Shown here piece by piece: positions 1 through 8,987 of a stretch of 64,000 bases of DNA. Made by a program: the position numbers and the translations under genes. The notes beneath the pieces were generated by a model. It was not told the DNA's origin. It saw only the letters and a program-made list of their open reading frames with translations, and ran no database searches. Source of the stretch: Chryseobacterium sp. JV274 (GTDB taxonomy: Bacteria > Bacteroidota > Bacteroidia > Flavobacteriales > Weeksellaceae); the NCBI RefSeq assembly GCF_903969135.1, contig NZ_LR824569.1, forward strand, positions 3,307,001-3,371,000, written 5' to 3'. The stretch's first letter is position 1. Each line of letters begins with the position of its first letter.

Positions 1-1076
1 ACCTTGGAACTTTTAGTTTTATGTTGGTATTATTGTCTATAGTCGTATTGGTAATTGATGTTCAGCAGAAGATTCCAAGAATAGAAAATGCCAAGGCCAT
101 TGATCCGAAACTGGATCTGACCTATTTTCTTATCCACTTTTATCCCTTCTGGATTATCAATCTTGTGGTTACCTTCCTTTCCATTCTGGTGTTTATTTCG
201 GTGATTTATTTTACCTCCAGGATGGCGAATAATACTGAAATTGTTGCTATTATTAGTAGTGGGGCCAGTTTTCACAGGTTTTCCAAACCTTATCTGGTAA
301 CTTCCATTTTTATTGGATTGATTGCCCTTGTGGTATACCATATGGTTCTTCCATGGGCCAATATCAAGAAAAATGAACTGGAAGCGTATACCTATAATGC
401 GGCCAATAAAGAAAAGATTTTAGGAACTGCTCCAGCTTCCTCACAGCTGAGCAAAACGGAATATATTTTTGTTGATTCCTGGAACAAAAGAGAAAAAAGA
501 GGTTCTAGTTTTGTCTATCAGAAATATGATAAAGACAGAAAAATGACTTACGAGCTTAAAGCAAGCGAAGTGTATTGGGATAAAGCCAAAAAGCAGTTTG
601 TTTTAAATAATTATCTGGAAAAAACAATCAATAAAGACAATACCGAAAAACTCGGCAACGGGATAGAATTAAGGAAAAACTACGGTCACTCACCGGAAGA
701 GCTTTTCCCTAACGAGCTTTTGGGACAAAATAAAACCACTCCGGAACTTTTAAAGTTTATTGAAAGAGAAAAGGCAAGAGGAAACAGTAACCTGAATTCT
801 TATCTGAATGAGCTTCATCAAAGAACATCAATGCCTGTTTCTATTATTATTCTGACATTCCTGGCACTTTCCCTGTCTTCACAAAAGAAAAGAGGAGGAT
901 TGGGGATTAACCTGGCAATAGGGATCTCATTGGCCTTTATTTTTGTGTTTTCATTTGAAGCCCTGAAAGTGGTTTCTGAAAATAAAAGTTTGTCTCCAGC
1001 TGTAGCAATGTGGCTGCCTAATATGGTGTTTTTGCCGCTTACCCTTTATCTGTATATCAAAAGAGCCAATCAGTAA
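1..1076 (+). CDS. LptF/LptG family permease, 5' truncated by window edge
   Basis: This is an inner-membrane permease of the LptF/LptG (YjgP/YjgQ) family, which works with LptB to extract lipopolysaccharide from the inner membrane for transport to the cell surface. The reading frame is open to the left edge (in-frame residues LGTFSF precede the first Met at 21), so the N-terminus lies outside the window. Visible from the Met are the end of TM1, TM2 at about residues 43-63, TM3 at about 93-110, a soluble periplasmic region at about 115-265, and three C-terminal membrane segments after about residue 272. This is the family's 6-TM layout with a central beta-jellyroll. I cannot tell LptF from LptG. 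Its last 7 bp overlap convergent birA. Confidence 0.85.
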   Translation, partial: LGTFSFMLVLLSIVVLVIDVQQKIPRIENAKAIDPKLDLTYFLIHFYPFWIINLVVTFLSILVFISVIYFTSRMANNTEIVAIISSGASFHRFSKPYLVTSIFIGLIALVVYHMVLPWANIKKNELEAYTYNAANKEKILGTAPASSQLSKTEYIFVDSWNKREKRGSSFVYQKYDKDRKMTYELKASEVYWDKAKKQFVLNNYLEKTINKDNTEKLGNGIELRKNYGHSPEELFPNELLGQNKTTPELLKFIEREKARGNSNLNSYLNELHQRTSMPVSIIILTFLALSLSSQKKRGGLGINLAIGISLAFIFVFSFEALKVVSENKSLSPAVAMWLPNMVFLPLTLYLYIKRANQ

Positions 1077-1783
1077 AGTAGTTTTATTTCCTTGTGATAA
1101 AAGGAACGTATTCCGTCTTCCAGTTCAATCCAGAGTTCACCCTTTTCGTCTGCATTTCGGATGATGCCATTTTGTCGCTCTTTTTCAATTTCAAAGACAG
1201 AGATCAGGTCTTTTCTGAAAAGGTTTGCATTGAATCCATCCAGAATTTCCTGATCAGAAGGAATGTTTTTCAGTTTCTCAGACAAATATTCATGAAGATT
1301 TAATGAAACTTCTTCCAGATCAAATTGCATGCCTGTCTGCGTCAGGAGGGATCCTGCATTGGATATTTCATCAAATTTGTCCTGAAGGATATTAATTCCT
1401 GCTCCGATGATGAAATAATTATTTTGATTAATTTTTTTCTTTTCTATTAAAATTCCAACGATTTTTTTACCTTTAAGGATAATATCATTCGGCCATTTGA
1501 TTTTTACCTCAGAGTCAGACAATTTGGCAAGGAAATCCCGGATAATCATTGCGGTATAATAATTGAACATAAAGTCGGAGCAAAGGATGTTCTGAATATT
1601 CACTGCCAGCGTATAAGCCAGGTTTTTTCCGGCAGTCTGAGTCCAAACATTTCCATACTGACCACGGCCTTTAGTTTGATTAAAAGTATGAAGCCCTATA
1701 AAATTTGAATCTCCGTAAAGTAAAAACTTTGCTATTTCGTCATTAGTAGAAGAACATTCTTTCAGATAGAAGAGTTGGCTCAT
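1070..1783 (-). CDS. birA: biotin--[acetyl-CoA-carboxylase] ligase
   Basis: This enzyme activates biotin with ATP to biotinyl-AMP and transfers it to the biotin carboxyl carrier domain of acetyl-CoA carboxylase and related enzymes. The 237-residue protein shows the biotin/ATP loop KGRGQYGNVW near residues 38-47 and the KWPNDI motif followed by KIVGILIE, both hallmarks of the BPL/LplA fold. It lacks the N-terminal winged-helix domain of the E. coli bifunctional BirA, so it should be a monofunctional ligase and not a repressor. It is convergent with the permease gene (7-bp overlap at the 3' ends) and divergent from rsfS. Confidence 0.9.
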   Translation of the reverse strand: MSQLFYLKECSSTNDEIAKFLLYGDSNFIGLHTFNQTKGRGQYGNVWTQTAGKNLAYTLAVNIQNILCSDFMFNYYTAMIIRDFLAKLSDSEVKIKWPNDIILKGKKIVGILIEKKKINQNNYFIIGAGINILQDKFDEISNAGSLLTQTGMQFDLEEVSLNLHEYLSEKLKNIPSDQEILDGFNANLFRKDLISVFEIEKERQNGIIRNADEKGELWIELEDGIRSFYHKEIKLLY

Positions 1784-1842
1784 TTAAGAAAACTTTAAGA
1801 CATTAAGAGGGTAAAAGTAAGGTTAAAGTAAAGAAAAAACAA

Positions 1843-1850
1843 TAAATTTG
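1843..1850 (+). promoter_or_regulatory. -7 promoter element of rsfS
   Basis: TAAATTTG matches the Bacteroidota TAnnTTTG -7 consensus and lies 20 bp before the rsfS start codon. No clear TTG -33 box is seen at the usual spacing, so this is a partial match. Confidence 0.5.
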
Positions 1851-1870
1851 CAGATTATAGTAATTTTTTA

Positions 1871-2236
1871 ATGAATAAAACAGCAGAAAAACAAGCGTTA
1901 ATAGATAAAATCGTTGAAGCTATCCAGGATGTAAAAGGAGAAGATATTATGATCTTCGATCTTTCCAACATCGAAAACTCCGTAGCAGAAACGTTCGTGA
2001 TATGTAGTGGAAACTCAAATACACAGGTGGCTGCATTGGCAGGAAGTGTTGAGAAGAAAGTAAGAAACGAACTGCAGGACAGACCTTGGCACGTAGAAGG
2101 TACTGAAAATGCAATGTGGGTATTGGTAGATTACGTTTCAGTGGTGGTTCATATATTCCAAAAAGATGTACGTGAGTACTACGATATAGAAGAGCTTTGG
2201 GGTGACGCAGTCATTACCAAAATTGAAAATGAATAA
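1871..2236 (+). CDS. rsfS: ribosome silencing factor
   Basis: RsfS (Iojap family) binds ribosomal protein L14 on the 50S subunit and blocks subunit joining, which saves energy during starvation. The 121-residue product has the family length and characteristic segments: VICSGNSNTQVAALAGSV in the middle, WHVEG, and a C-terminal stretch around VVVHIFQKDVREYYDIEELW. It is followed after 21 bp by ftsH, and the pair is probably co-transcribed from the TAAATTTG promoter at 1843. Confidence 0.93.
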   Translation: MNKTAEKQALIDKIVEAIQDVKGEDIMIFDLSNIENSVAETFVICSGNSNTQVAALAGSVEKKVRNELQDRPWHVEGTENAMWVLVDYVSVVVHIFQKDVREYYDIEELWGDAVITKIENE

Positions 2237-2257
2237 TAAAAATTTTAAAAAGTCTAA

Positions 2258-4279
2258 ATGAATAATAAAGGATTCAACTGGTTCTTTCCAATTGCAATCA
2301 TAGCTCTTTTGCTATTTTTTGGCTCCAATTTCCTTGGAGGTGATGCAGCAAAATCTATTGATGAAGATGGTTTCTTTAGAGAAATGCAGGCAGGGAAAGT
2401 TCAGAATATAATTATATACAAAGACATAGAGAAAGCTGATGTTTTCCTAACAAAAGAAGCAAAATCAGCAATGGTTTCCAAAGCTGGTAAAGAAAACAAC
2501 CCTCTTTCTGCCTTCGAAATGGCTCCTAAAGCAGATTTTTCTGTAAAATACGGAGACCTTCAACTTTTCCTTCAGAAATTTGAACAGGTCAAAGCCAGCA
2601 ATCCGGTTATTAAAACAACTAAAGATTACGGAACAGGGAAAAGCGCACTAATGGATATTTTAGTTCCTGCGCTGGTTTGGATTTCCATTCTGGGGTTATT
2701 CTACTTCCTTCTTTTCAGAAAGATGGGCGGAGGTGGAGGTCCTGGTGGACAAATCTTCTCTATCGGTAAATCTAAAGCGAAGCTTTTCGACGAAAAAGAA
2801 AGAATTCAGGTAACATTTAAAGATGTTGCAGGATTGGAAGGAGCTAAAGAAGAAGTTCAGGAAGTTGTAGATTTCTTGAAGAACTCTGAAAAATATACAA
2901 AACTGGGAGGTAAAATTCCTAAAGGAGTCCTTTTAGTAGGCCCTCCGGGAACCGGTAAAACATTATTGGCAAAAGCCGTTGCAGGTGAAGCTAAAGTTCC
3001 GTTCTTCTCACTTTCTGGTTCAGACTTCGTTGAAATGTTTGTTGGGGTAGGAGCTTCCAGAGTAAGAGACCTTTTTGCTCAGGCTAAAGCAAAATCTCCG
3101 GCGATCATCTTTATTGACGAGATTGATGCTATCGGACGTGCAAGAGGAAAAAATAACTTCTCTGGCGGAAACGATGAAAGAGAAAATACATTGAACCAGC
3201 TTCTTACCGAAATGGACGGTTTCGGAACAGATGTCAATGTTATTGTAATGGCGGCTACCAACAGAGCGGATATTCTTGATAAAGCATTAATGAGAGCAGG
3301 TCGTTTTGACCGTTCTATCTATGTAGATCTTCCGGAACTTCACGAAAGAAGACAGATTTTCGATGTTCACTTGAAAAAAATCAAGCTTGATGATAATGTA
3401 GATAGAGATTTCTTAGCAAAACAAACTCCTGGATTCAGTGGGGCAGATATTGCTAATGTTTGTAATGAAGCAGCATTAATCGCAGCAAGATATAACCATA
3501 CTTCTGTTACAAAACAGGACTTCCTGGATGCGGTAGACAGAATTATCGGTGGACTTGAGAAGAAAAATATGGCCATCAAGCCATCTGAAAAGAGAAGAGT
3601 TGCTTATCATGAAGCAGGTCACGCTACAATCTCCTGGTTGGTAGAACATGCATCACCACTTTTAAAAGTAACGATTGTTCCAAGAGGTCGTTCTTTAGGG
3701 GCAGCATGGTATCTTCCGGAAGAAAGACAGCTTACCACTACTGAGCAGATGTTGGACGAAATGTGTGCAACATTGGGAGGTAGAGCTGCAGAGCAGGTGA
3801 TCTTCAATAATATCTCTACAGGAGCACTTTCTGATCTGGAAACAGTAACGAAGAGAGCTCAGGCAATGGTGACAATCTATGGATTAAGCCCGAACATTGG
3901 TAATATTTCTTATTATGACAGTTCAGGACAGTCTGAATACTCATTCGGAAAGCCTTATTCTGAAGAAACAGCTACCAAAATTGATGCAGAGATCAAATTG
4001 ATTATCGAAAATCAGTACGAAAGAGCAGTAAGAATTCTTGAGGAAAATAAAGATAAACTGGATGCTCTGGCAAATAAATTGTTAGAAAAAGAAGTGATCT
4101 TCCGTGAAGACTTAGAAGATATCTTCGGAAAAAGAGCATGGGATCCTGAATTGACAGAGAAACCTGTTACCAATACTATTCCTGAAAAAGATCAGCCGGT
4201 AGTAGTGGAAACACCTCAGATCAAAGAAAAAGAAGAAGAAAGCGAAATACAGGCTCCAGAAAGCCCAACACAGCTTTAA
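2258..4279 (+). CDS. ftsH: ATP-dependent zinc metalloprotease FtsH
   Basis: FtsH is a hexameric membrane AAA+ protease that degrades misfolded membrane proteins and regulatory proteins. The 673-residue protein has a first TM segment at about residues 8-25, a short periplasmic domain, and a second TM segment at about 130-150 followed by a glycine-rich linker. The AAA domain has Walker A GPPGTGKT at residues 228-235 and Walker B IIFIDEID. The zinc site HEAGH is at residues 451-455. The C-terminal tail is rich in Glu and Pro and probably disordered. A strong terminator follows at 4306. Length and motif order are normal for the family. Confidence 0.97.
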   Translation: MNNKGFNWFFPIAIIALLLFFGSNFLGGDAAKSIDEDGFFREMQAGKVQNIIIYKDIEKADVFLTKEAKSAMVSKAGKENNPLSAFEMAPKADFSVKYGDLQLFLQKFEQVKASNPVIKTTKDYGTGKSALMDILVPALVWISILGLFYFLLFRKMGGGGGPGGQIFSIGKSKAKLFDEKERIQVTFKDVAGLEGAKEEVQEVVDFLKNSEKYTKLGGKIPKGVLLVGPPGTGKTLLAKAVAGEAKVPFFSLSGSDFVEMFVGVGASRVRDLFAQAKAKSPAIIFIDEIDAIGRARGKNNFSGGNDERENTLNQLLTEMDGFGTDVNVIVMAATNRADILDKALMRAGRFDRSIYVDLPELHERRQIFDVHLKKIKLDDNVDRDFLAKQTPGFSGADIANVCNEAALIAARYNHTSVTKQDFLDAVDRIIGGLEKKNMAIKPSEKRRVAYHEAGHATISWLVEHASPLLKVTIVPRGRSLGAAWYLPEERQLTTTEQMLDEMCATLGGRAAEQVIFNNISTGALSDLETVTKRAQAMVTIYGLSPNIGNISYYDSSGQSEYSFGKPYSEETATKIDAEIKLIIENQYERAVRILEENKDKLDALANKLLEKEVIFREDLEDIFGKRAWDPELTEKPVTNTIPEKDQPVVVETPQIKEKEEESEIQAPESPTQL

Positions 4280-4305
4280 GACTCTTAAAAATAAATATTA
4301 CAAAG

Positions 4306-4337
4306 ACCTGACAACCTCGAAAATTGTCAGGTTTTTT
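4306..4337 (+). terminator. rho-independent terminator of ftsH
   Basis: Perfect 9-bp inverted repeat ACCTGACAA / TTGTCAGGT (4306-4314 and 4324-4332) followed by a T run. Confidence 0.85.
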
Positions 4338-4354
4338 CATATTTAAGGAGATAT

Positions 4355-4388
4355 TTTGGACACTATTGTAATTTATTTTCTATTTTTG
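4355..4388 (+). promoter_or_regulatory. promoter of the LUD-cdsA-psd operon
   Basis: TTTG at 4355-4358 and TATTTTTG at 4381-4388, 22 bp apart, fit the flavobacterial -33/-7 pattern. It lies 27 bp before the TTG start at 4416 and after the ftsH terminator, so the three downstream genes form their own transcription unit. Confidence 0.6.
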
Positions 4389-4415
4389 TATAAAGTTGAC
4401 TAAAAATAGATTAAG

Positions 4416-4997
4416 TTGAATTTATTCAAGAGGATTGTAAGCAAACTTACCAACCAGCCTGAAGAAGAGGACAAACAGAGCCTGGAGAAACTTGGGGATT
4501 CGCTGAAAAATGCGGATCTTGACTATAAGTTTGCGCAATTATTTACGCATTCGGGGGGATTTTTTAATTATTGTGCAGATGAAGCGGAGGCTCTACAAAC
4601 TTTAAATCAAATTATCAAAATAGAAGGTATCCACAACCTTTTCTGTTGGGATAAAGAACTTCAGAACTTTTTGAACGTTGTGAGGTCTGCCTATACTTCA
4701 GAACTGCAGCCGTCTAATGATGCTGCATTCATCACATGTGAATACCTGATCGCCTATGATGGCAGGATCATGCTTTCGCATAATAATATTCTTCATTATC
4801 ATTCTTCAAGACTTCCCGATAGAATTATCATCATTGCCAATGTTTCTCAGATTGTAAACAACCTGAATGATGCTATGGGGAAAATAAAAAGAAACGGAAA
4901 TATCAAGAACCTTACTTCCATCAGCGGAAGCCAGTCTAAAATGGACAGTTCTTCCAATTCCAATACAAAGCTGTTTTTATTGCTGCTTGAAGATTAA
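4416..4997 (+). CDS. LUD domain-containing protein
   Basis: This 193-residue cytoplasmic protein resembles the LUD (LutC/YkgG-like) family found in lactate-utilisation complexes, but here it occurs without lutA/lutB neighbours, so its role is unknown. The stretch ITCEYLIAYDGRIMLSH and the following RIIIIANVSQIVNNL fit the conserved core of that family. The start chosen is TTG at 4416, since no ATG lies near the N-terminus and the reading MNLFKRIVSKL is typical for the family. It is followed by 24 bp and then cdsA, which also begins with TTG, so the two are probably co-expressed. The last 20 residues are Ser/Asn-rich. Confidence 0.75.
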   Translation: MNLFKRIVSKLTNQPEEEDKQSLEKLGDSLKNADLDYKFAQLFTHSGGFFNYCADEAEALQTLNQIIKIEGIHNLFCWDKELQNFLNVVRSAYTSELQPSNDAAFITCEYLIAYDGRIMLSHNNILHYHSSRLPDRIIIIANVSQIVNNLNDAMGKIKRNGNIKNLTSISGSQSKMDSSSNSNTKLFLLLLED

Positions 4998-5021
4998 GCA
5001 ACCACTTCTAAATTTTAAATT

Positions 5022-5894
5022 TTGGACAAAAATCTCATTCAAAGAACCGTATCAGGTATAGTCTATGTAGCCGTTATTATACTTTGTTCGACTCCGCTGG
5101 GAGCGCAATTGCTGAACAGCATTGCTCCTGGTCTTATCAAACAACAGTATCTTTTTTATGGCTTAATGAGTCTGCTGCTGATGGTGGGGACGTGGGAATG
5201 TGTTAAAATCATGAAATTTGGAAACGGATATGAAAAATGGGTGGTATATCCATTAGTCATTTTTATATTCTATATTTTTTCCAAAAGATATTTCAACCAC
5301 GATTTCTTTTTTGATTTCAGGCTCAGTGAAATACTGGCACTGGCGCTTATTGGGATTGCTGTGGTTACTTTATTCAAATTTCCCAGCGAATTATACTTCG
5401 ACAGTGGGAAACTTATTTTTACCGTTATCTACGTAGCGCTCCCATTCAGTTTTGCATTGGGACTGCCAAAGTTCTCCAGCTATAGTGATGCTTTCTCTTT
5501 GGAAATCCTGTTCTTATTTGTTCTCATCTGGAGTAGTGACACCTTTGCCTATCTGGTAGGGAAGTTCTTCGGTAAACATAAAATGGCACCTAAAATTTCC
5601 CCTAAGAAAACATGGGAGGGATATGCAGGTGGCGTAGTGTTAACATTGGTTTTATCTTACTTTATTGAACATTATCAGCCTGAACTGAGAGGCAACTGGA
5701 TGATCGTAGGATTTTTGGTTGCCGCCTTTGCTCCGCTAGGGGATCTGGTAGAAAGCCAATTGAAAAGAAATTTCGGTGTGAAAGACAGTGGAAACATCAT
5801 TCCAGGACATGGAGGAGTTTTAGATAGATTAGATAGTTTTATTATCTGCGTTCCTGTCGTATATTTGTACTTTATTTTAGAAAAATTTATTTAG
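5022..5894 (+). CDS. cdsA: phosphatidate cytidylyltransferase
   Basis: CdsA makes CDP-diacylglycerol from CTP and phosphatidic acid, the branch point of phospholipid synthesis. The 290-residue protein is largely hydrophobic with about seven or eight TM segments and carries the full CDS signature near its C-terminus: SQLKRNFGVKD, then GHGGVLDRLD. The start is a TTG at 5022; the reading MDKNLIQRTVSGIVYV matches the usual N-terminus. The stop is 4 bp from the psd start, which places consecutive phospholipid steps in one operon. Confidence 0.95.
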   Translation: MDKNLIQRTVSGIVYVAVIILCSTPLGAQLLNSIAPGLIKQQYLFYGLMSLLLMVGTWECVKIMKFGNGYEKWVVYPLVIFIFYIFSKRYFNHDFFFDFRLSEILALALIGIAVVTLFKFPSELYFDSGKLIFTVIYVALPFSFALGLPKFSSYSDAFSLEILFLFVLIWSSDTFAYLVGKFFGKHKMAPKISPKKTWEGYAGGVVLTLVLSYFIEHYQPELRGNWMIVGFLVAAFAPLGDLVESQLKRNFGVKDSGNIIPGHGGVLDRLDSFIICVPVVYLYFILEKFI

Positions 5895-5898
5895 TCTC

Positions 5899-6555
5899 AT
5901 GAAATTACATAGAGAATCAAAAGGAACAATTACCGTTGCGACCATACTTTTTATCATTTTGGGCGTATTAGCAATTTATTTCCTTAAAATATGGTCCCTG
6001 CTGATCATTATGCCTTTGTTGGTTATTTACAGTTTAGTTTTCTGGTTCTTCAGAGTTCCGGATCGTAATATCCTTGATCACAAAGAAAACGTGATAGCTC
6101 CGGTGGACGGAAAAGTGGTAATGATCAAAGAAGTGGATGAGGATGAATTTATAAAAGGAAAAGCCATTCAGGTTTCTATTTTTATGTCCCCGCTGAATGT
6201 TCACATCTGTAGATATCCGGTTTCGGGTGAAGTGATTTACAAAAAGTACCACCCGGGAAAATATCTGGTAGCATGGCATGAAAAGTCTTCTACAGAGAAC
6301 GAAAGAACTACTATGGCCGTACAAACTATGACCAATCATAAAGTTGTCTTCAGACAAATTGCCGGGTATGTAGCTAGAAGGATTGTTTTCTACTGTAATG
6401 AAGGCGATAAAGCAAAAGCCGGGCATGAGTTCGGATTTATTAAATTCGGATCCAGAATGGATGTATTCCTGCCTTTGGATACTGAGATTATCTGTAAGAT
6501 CGGAGATATTACAAAAGGAGGTTTGGATGTGATTGCCAAGCTGAAAGAAAATTAA
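5899..6555 (+). CDS. psd: phosphatidylserine decarboxylase family protein
   Basis: This enzyme converts phosphatidylserine to phosphatidylethanolamine, the main phospholipid of flavobacteria. The proenzyme cleaves itself at a Gly-Ser bond to create a pyruvoyl group; here the FGS motif places the cleavage at G184-S185, leaving a 34-residue alpha chain. There are N-terminal hydrophobic segments at about residues 12-50, then the conserved IAPVDGKV and the central PLNVHICRYPVSG. At 218 residues it is the short type of the family. It directly follows cdsA, fitting the pathway order. Confidence 0.92.
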   Translation: MKLHRESKGTITVATILFIILGVLAIYFLKIWSLLIIMPLLVIYSLVFWFFRVPDRNILDHKENVIAPVDGKVVMIKEVDEDEFIKGKAIQVSIFMSPLNVHICRYPVSGEVIYKKYHPGKYLVAWHEKSSTENERTTMAVQTMTNHKVVFRQIAGYVARRIVFYCNEGDKAKAGHEFGFIKFGSRMDVFLPLDTEIICKIGDITKGGLDVIAKLKEN

Positions 6556-6583
6556 GAATACGTATTGTATATAAAAAAACAAA

Positions 6584-6609
6584 AGAGAGCCTTTGCAGCT
6601 CTCTTTTTT
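6584..6609 (+). terminator. rho-independent terminator of psd
   Basis: Stem AGAGAGC / GCTCTCT (6584-6590, 6598-6604) with a 7-nt loop and a following T run. Confidence 0.85.
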
Positions 6610-6636
6610 ATTTGAAAAAATGATTATTTGAGTTTA

Positions 6637-6700
6637 ACTACGCATGCGTAATATTGCGTATTCAGGGATTAAATCTTTTTCATTAAGATGAATAATTTTG
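6637..6700 (+). promoter_or_regulatory. operator-like site A plus -7 element
   Basis: Positions 6637-6660 hold ACTACGCATGCGTA followed by ATATTGCGTA. It contains the 12-bp palindrome TACGCATGCGTA and a TGCGTA direct repeat with a 10-bp period. Exactly 32 bp later is TAATTTTG (6693-6700), a -7 consensus. Site C at 8988 has the same motif (21 of 24 bases) and the same 32-bp distance to the same TAATTTTG. No -33 box is seen, as expected for a promoter that depends on an activator. The next gene begins about 290 bp downstream. Confidence 0.65.
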
Positions 6701-6992
6701 CAGCTACAAAAACACAAGTTATTCACTATTTTAAGCCATAAAATGGATAACTGAATATGTTTTATGGTCTTACCATTAATTTTTTTTTGTCATTGGTTAA
6801 ATAATTTAATTTGAATTTTTAGTAAATTAGAACAGGGAAAACACAAATCATATTCTTTTATCACTGAAAATTGCAAACAGATATTTTGTTTTGTGAGTTT
6901 TTATGTTGCTTAAAAGCTATTAATATTGGAAAATTTATGCTTTCAGTAGTACGAATGCCAACTTGAGCTTGTGAAAACATAAAAACAACACG
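6701..6992 (+). other. long untranslated leader or unannotated RNA region
   Basis: This forms most of a 437-bp gap between psd and the next gene. No convincing ORF is present on either strand. If the promoter at 6693 is active, the region would be transcribed either as a long 5' leader of the membrane regulator or as a separate small RNA. No strong terminator hairpin was found inside it. Confidence 0.35.
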
Positions 6993-7985
6993 ATGATTTA
7001 TAAGTTTTTCTTTAAGATGATCAACGATGAAGCTGAGAAAATAAATGATGATTTTGATAGCAATTATCTAAATCTTATCAACCGATATCTGCTTTTATTG
7101 TTCTTCATATTTCTGTTTTACTCCATTTTTATTATTACTTTTTTCGGGGATATGTTGATTTCAATATTTCTTACCGTTATTACCTTTTTCTGGCTGTTTT
7201 TAATGGCAATAAAAGGGAAAACGAGGCGATTCAGGAGCGTACTGAAAACTTCCATCATTTTTACATTTGTCTTACTAACTTTTATAGTGAGTTTTTTTAA
7301 TGTGTATACTTTCAAAAATGCTGGAGTTGAGTATTTCTATTTTTGTCTTTTGTTTGCCGTTCCCTTCTTTTTGAATTATAAAAAAGATGCTTTATCTATC
7401 TTTTTTATTACGTTTATGATCTGTATCAACTTTATTGTATGCCTTTACTTTGATTTTGATTTCCTGCCAAAAAGCCGATTTATAGAAACCGAAGATTTTA
7501 AAACAATAAAGCTGCTTAATATTTTATTTTCTATTGCCTCTTTTCTGATGGATATTGTTTTTATTACCCAGAAAGATGCGCTGATTAATGGTTTGATTAC
7601 CGATAAAAAAGAGAAAGATTCCACAATCAAGGATCTGGTAAAAACAAATGCAGAACTGATGAAGCATCAGATGTTGATCAATCATCTTTCGGAAGAAAAT
7701 ATCCTGGAGATTTTAAATTTGGCAGAAAATAATTCACCCATGTTTTTTGAGAAATTCCAAGTGTTTTTCCCTCATTTTATTCCTGATATTTTAAAAATAA
7801 ATCCTAATCTGATTCATTCTGAACTCTATTTCTGTGCTTTGATGAAGCTTGATTTTGATACCAAGAAGATTGCACAGTGTACCAACAACAGTATTCGTGC
7901 TGTAGAAAGTAAAAAATACAGGATCCGGAAGAAACTGAATATCTCCTCTGAGATCAATGTCAATAGCTTTTTGATTAAAATATAA
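6993..7985 (+). CDS. membrane-anchored LuxR-type HTH regulator
   Basis: This 330-residue protein has about six TM segments between residues 30 and 195, a short linker with coiled-coil character at about 200-225, and a C-terminal DNA-binding region. The last 60 residues contain SELYFCALMKLDFDTKKIAQ and NSIRAVESKKYRIRKKL, which is the LuxR/GerE-like HTH found at the end of many Bacteroidetes membrane or TPR regulators. It has no receiver, kinase or periplasmic sensor domain. I infer a sensor that reads a membrane signal and controls transcription directly. Three operator-like sites lie in and around this locus, so autoregulation or control of its neighbours is plausible but unproven. Confidence 0.7.
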   Translation: MIYKFFFKMINDEAEKINDDFDSNYLNLINRYLLLLFFIFLFYSIFIITFFGDMLISIFLTVITFFWLFLMAIKGKTRRFRSVLKTSIIFTFVLLTFIVSFFNVYTFKNAGVEYFYFCLLFAVPFFLNYKKDALSIFFITFMICINFIVCLYFDFDFLPKSRFIETEDFKTIKLLNILFSIASFLMDIVFITQKDALINGLITDKKEKDSTIKDLVKTNAELMKHQMLINHLSEENILEILNLAENNSPMFFEKFQVFFPHFIPDILKINPNLIHSELYFCALMKLDFDTKKIAQCTNNSIRAVESKKYRIRKKLNISSEINVNSFLIKI

Positions 7986-8005
7986 ACAAAATTCCGATTT
8001 TTGTT

Positions 8006-8067
8006 ACTTATACGTAGTGTTGCGTGCCGGTTGATGATGTTTTTTATTTTTCTTGTCAATATTTTTA
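8006..8067 (+). promoter_or_regulatory. operator-like site B plus weak -7 element
   Basis: TACGTAGTGTTGCGT (8011-8025) matches the 3' half of sites A and C (12 of 15 bases against site A). TATTTTTA at 8060-8067, one base off the -7 consensus, follows after 33 bp, close to the 32 bp seen at A and C, and lies 16 bp before the ATG at 8084. It is a degenerate copy that probably serves the small HTH gene. Confidence 0.5.
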
Positions 8068-8083
8068 CTTTAAAAACATTGTG

Positions 8084-8497
8084 ATGAATATTAAGAACAT
8101 TCATATTGGGAGCCTGATCCGAACCAAAGTAGAAGAGCATCAGATTTCAATAGAAAGAATCTCCAGATTTTTGAACGAACCGGAAGATCATGTAGAAATG
8201 ATGTATCAGGCAAAAAGTATTGATACGGATATGCTGATGAAATGGTGTAAGCTTTTAAAATTTGATTTCTTTAGATTTTATACCGGCCATCTGATTTTGT
8301 ATTCTCCGCAGTCAAGAATTGATCATGTATTCAAAGAAAAGGGGAGTACCATAGTTTTCAGGAAAAGTATTTATACCCAGGAGGTAAAGAATTTTATACT
8401 TGAAAAAATAGAAATGGGAGCAATGACCGCCCATGATGTTGTTGAAAGATATAAGATTCCTAAAACAACCCTGTACAAATGGATGAAAAAACTATAA
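8084..8497 (+). CDS. small HTH domain protein
   Basis: The 137-residue product is predicted to bind DNA: its C-terminus (MTAHDVVERYKIPKTTLYKWMKK) has the layout of a transposase-type or resolvase-type HTH, and residues 10-60 resemble a Cro/XRE-like segment (VEEHQISIERISRFL). An upstream ATG at 8024 would add 20 residues, but I prefer 8084 because the added part is hydrophobic and unlike the rest, and because the putative site B promoter covers it. It is followed after 1 bp by another small HTH gene. Short proteins of this type are common in Chryseobacterium; the function is unknown. Confidence 0.65.
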   Translation: MNIKNIHIGSLIRTKVEEHQISIERISRFLNEPEDHVEMMYQAKSIDTDMLMKWCKLLKFDFFRFYTGHLILYSPQSRIDHVFKEKGSTIVFRKSIYTQEVKNFILEKIEMGAMTAHDVVERYKIPKTTLYKWMKKL

Positions 8498-8498
8498 T

Positions 8499-8819
8499 AT
8501 GATACCTGATTACAAGCAGATCTATACTGATATTCTCAAGGAAAAGTTTCCAGAAAAATTAATAGATATAACCATTCAAAATAAGCTGGAAAGATTACAT
8601 TCAGCGATTGATATTCTAAAGTTTAATCAATTGATTTTTGGTGAACCGGAATATGCAGTTGAGTTCAATAATCAAAGACTTCGTTCTTATGATGAAGAAT
8701 CTATTTTGGAAATTCTCAGATATCAGGAAAAAAACGGATTGAGCAATTTTCAGCTTGGCTGTCATTTTAAAATAAGCAGAAATACAATTGCCAAATGGAA
8801 AATGGTTTTTAAAATATAA
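8499..8819 (+). CDS. small HTH domain protein
   Basis: This 106-residue protein ends with a helix-turn-helix-like segment (NFQLGCHFKISRNTIAKWKMVF) that resembles the C-terminal HTH of the preceding gene. Its start codon lies 1 bp after the stop of that gene, so the two are translationally linked and probably act together. It has no catalytic domain, signal peptide or membrane segment. A remnant or domesticated part of a transposase regulator is possible, but no transposase or terminal repeats are seen nearby. Confidence 0.6.
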   Translation: MIPDYKQIYTDILKEKFPEKLIDITIQNKLERLHSAIDILKFNQLIFGEPEYAVEFNNQRLRSYDEESILEILRYQEKNGLSNFQLGCHFKISRNTIAKWKMVFKI

Positions 8820-8987
8820 TATTGATGTTTCATTTGTTTTAATTGAATTATTTTTTTTATAAATAAATGATAATGGTTTTTATGTTTTGGTTTCCTGTAT
8901 TTTTTTGAATTTATTATTGAATTAAATAACTAAACTTTTTGGTTGTGCTTATATGTTATCATAATTTGCTGTGGTTTTGTGAGTTTT

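Noticed and set aside
6034..6582. 182-codon minus-strand frame
   Set aside because: It lies fully within psd, has an atypical composition and no family signal, so it is a shadow frame.
8024..8083. Extended start of the small HTH gene
   Set aside because: The extra 20 residues are hydrophobic and atypical, and the putative promoter of site B lies within them.
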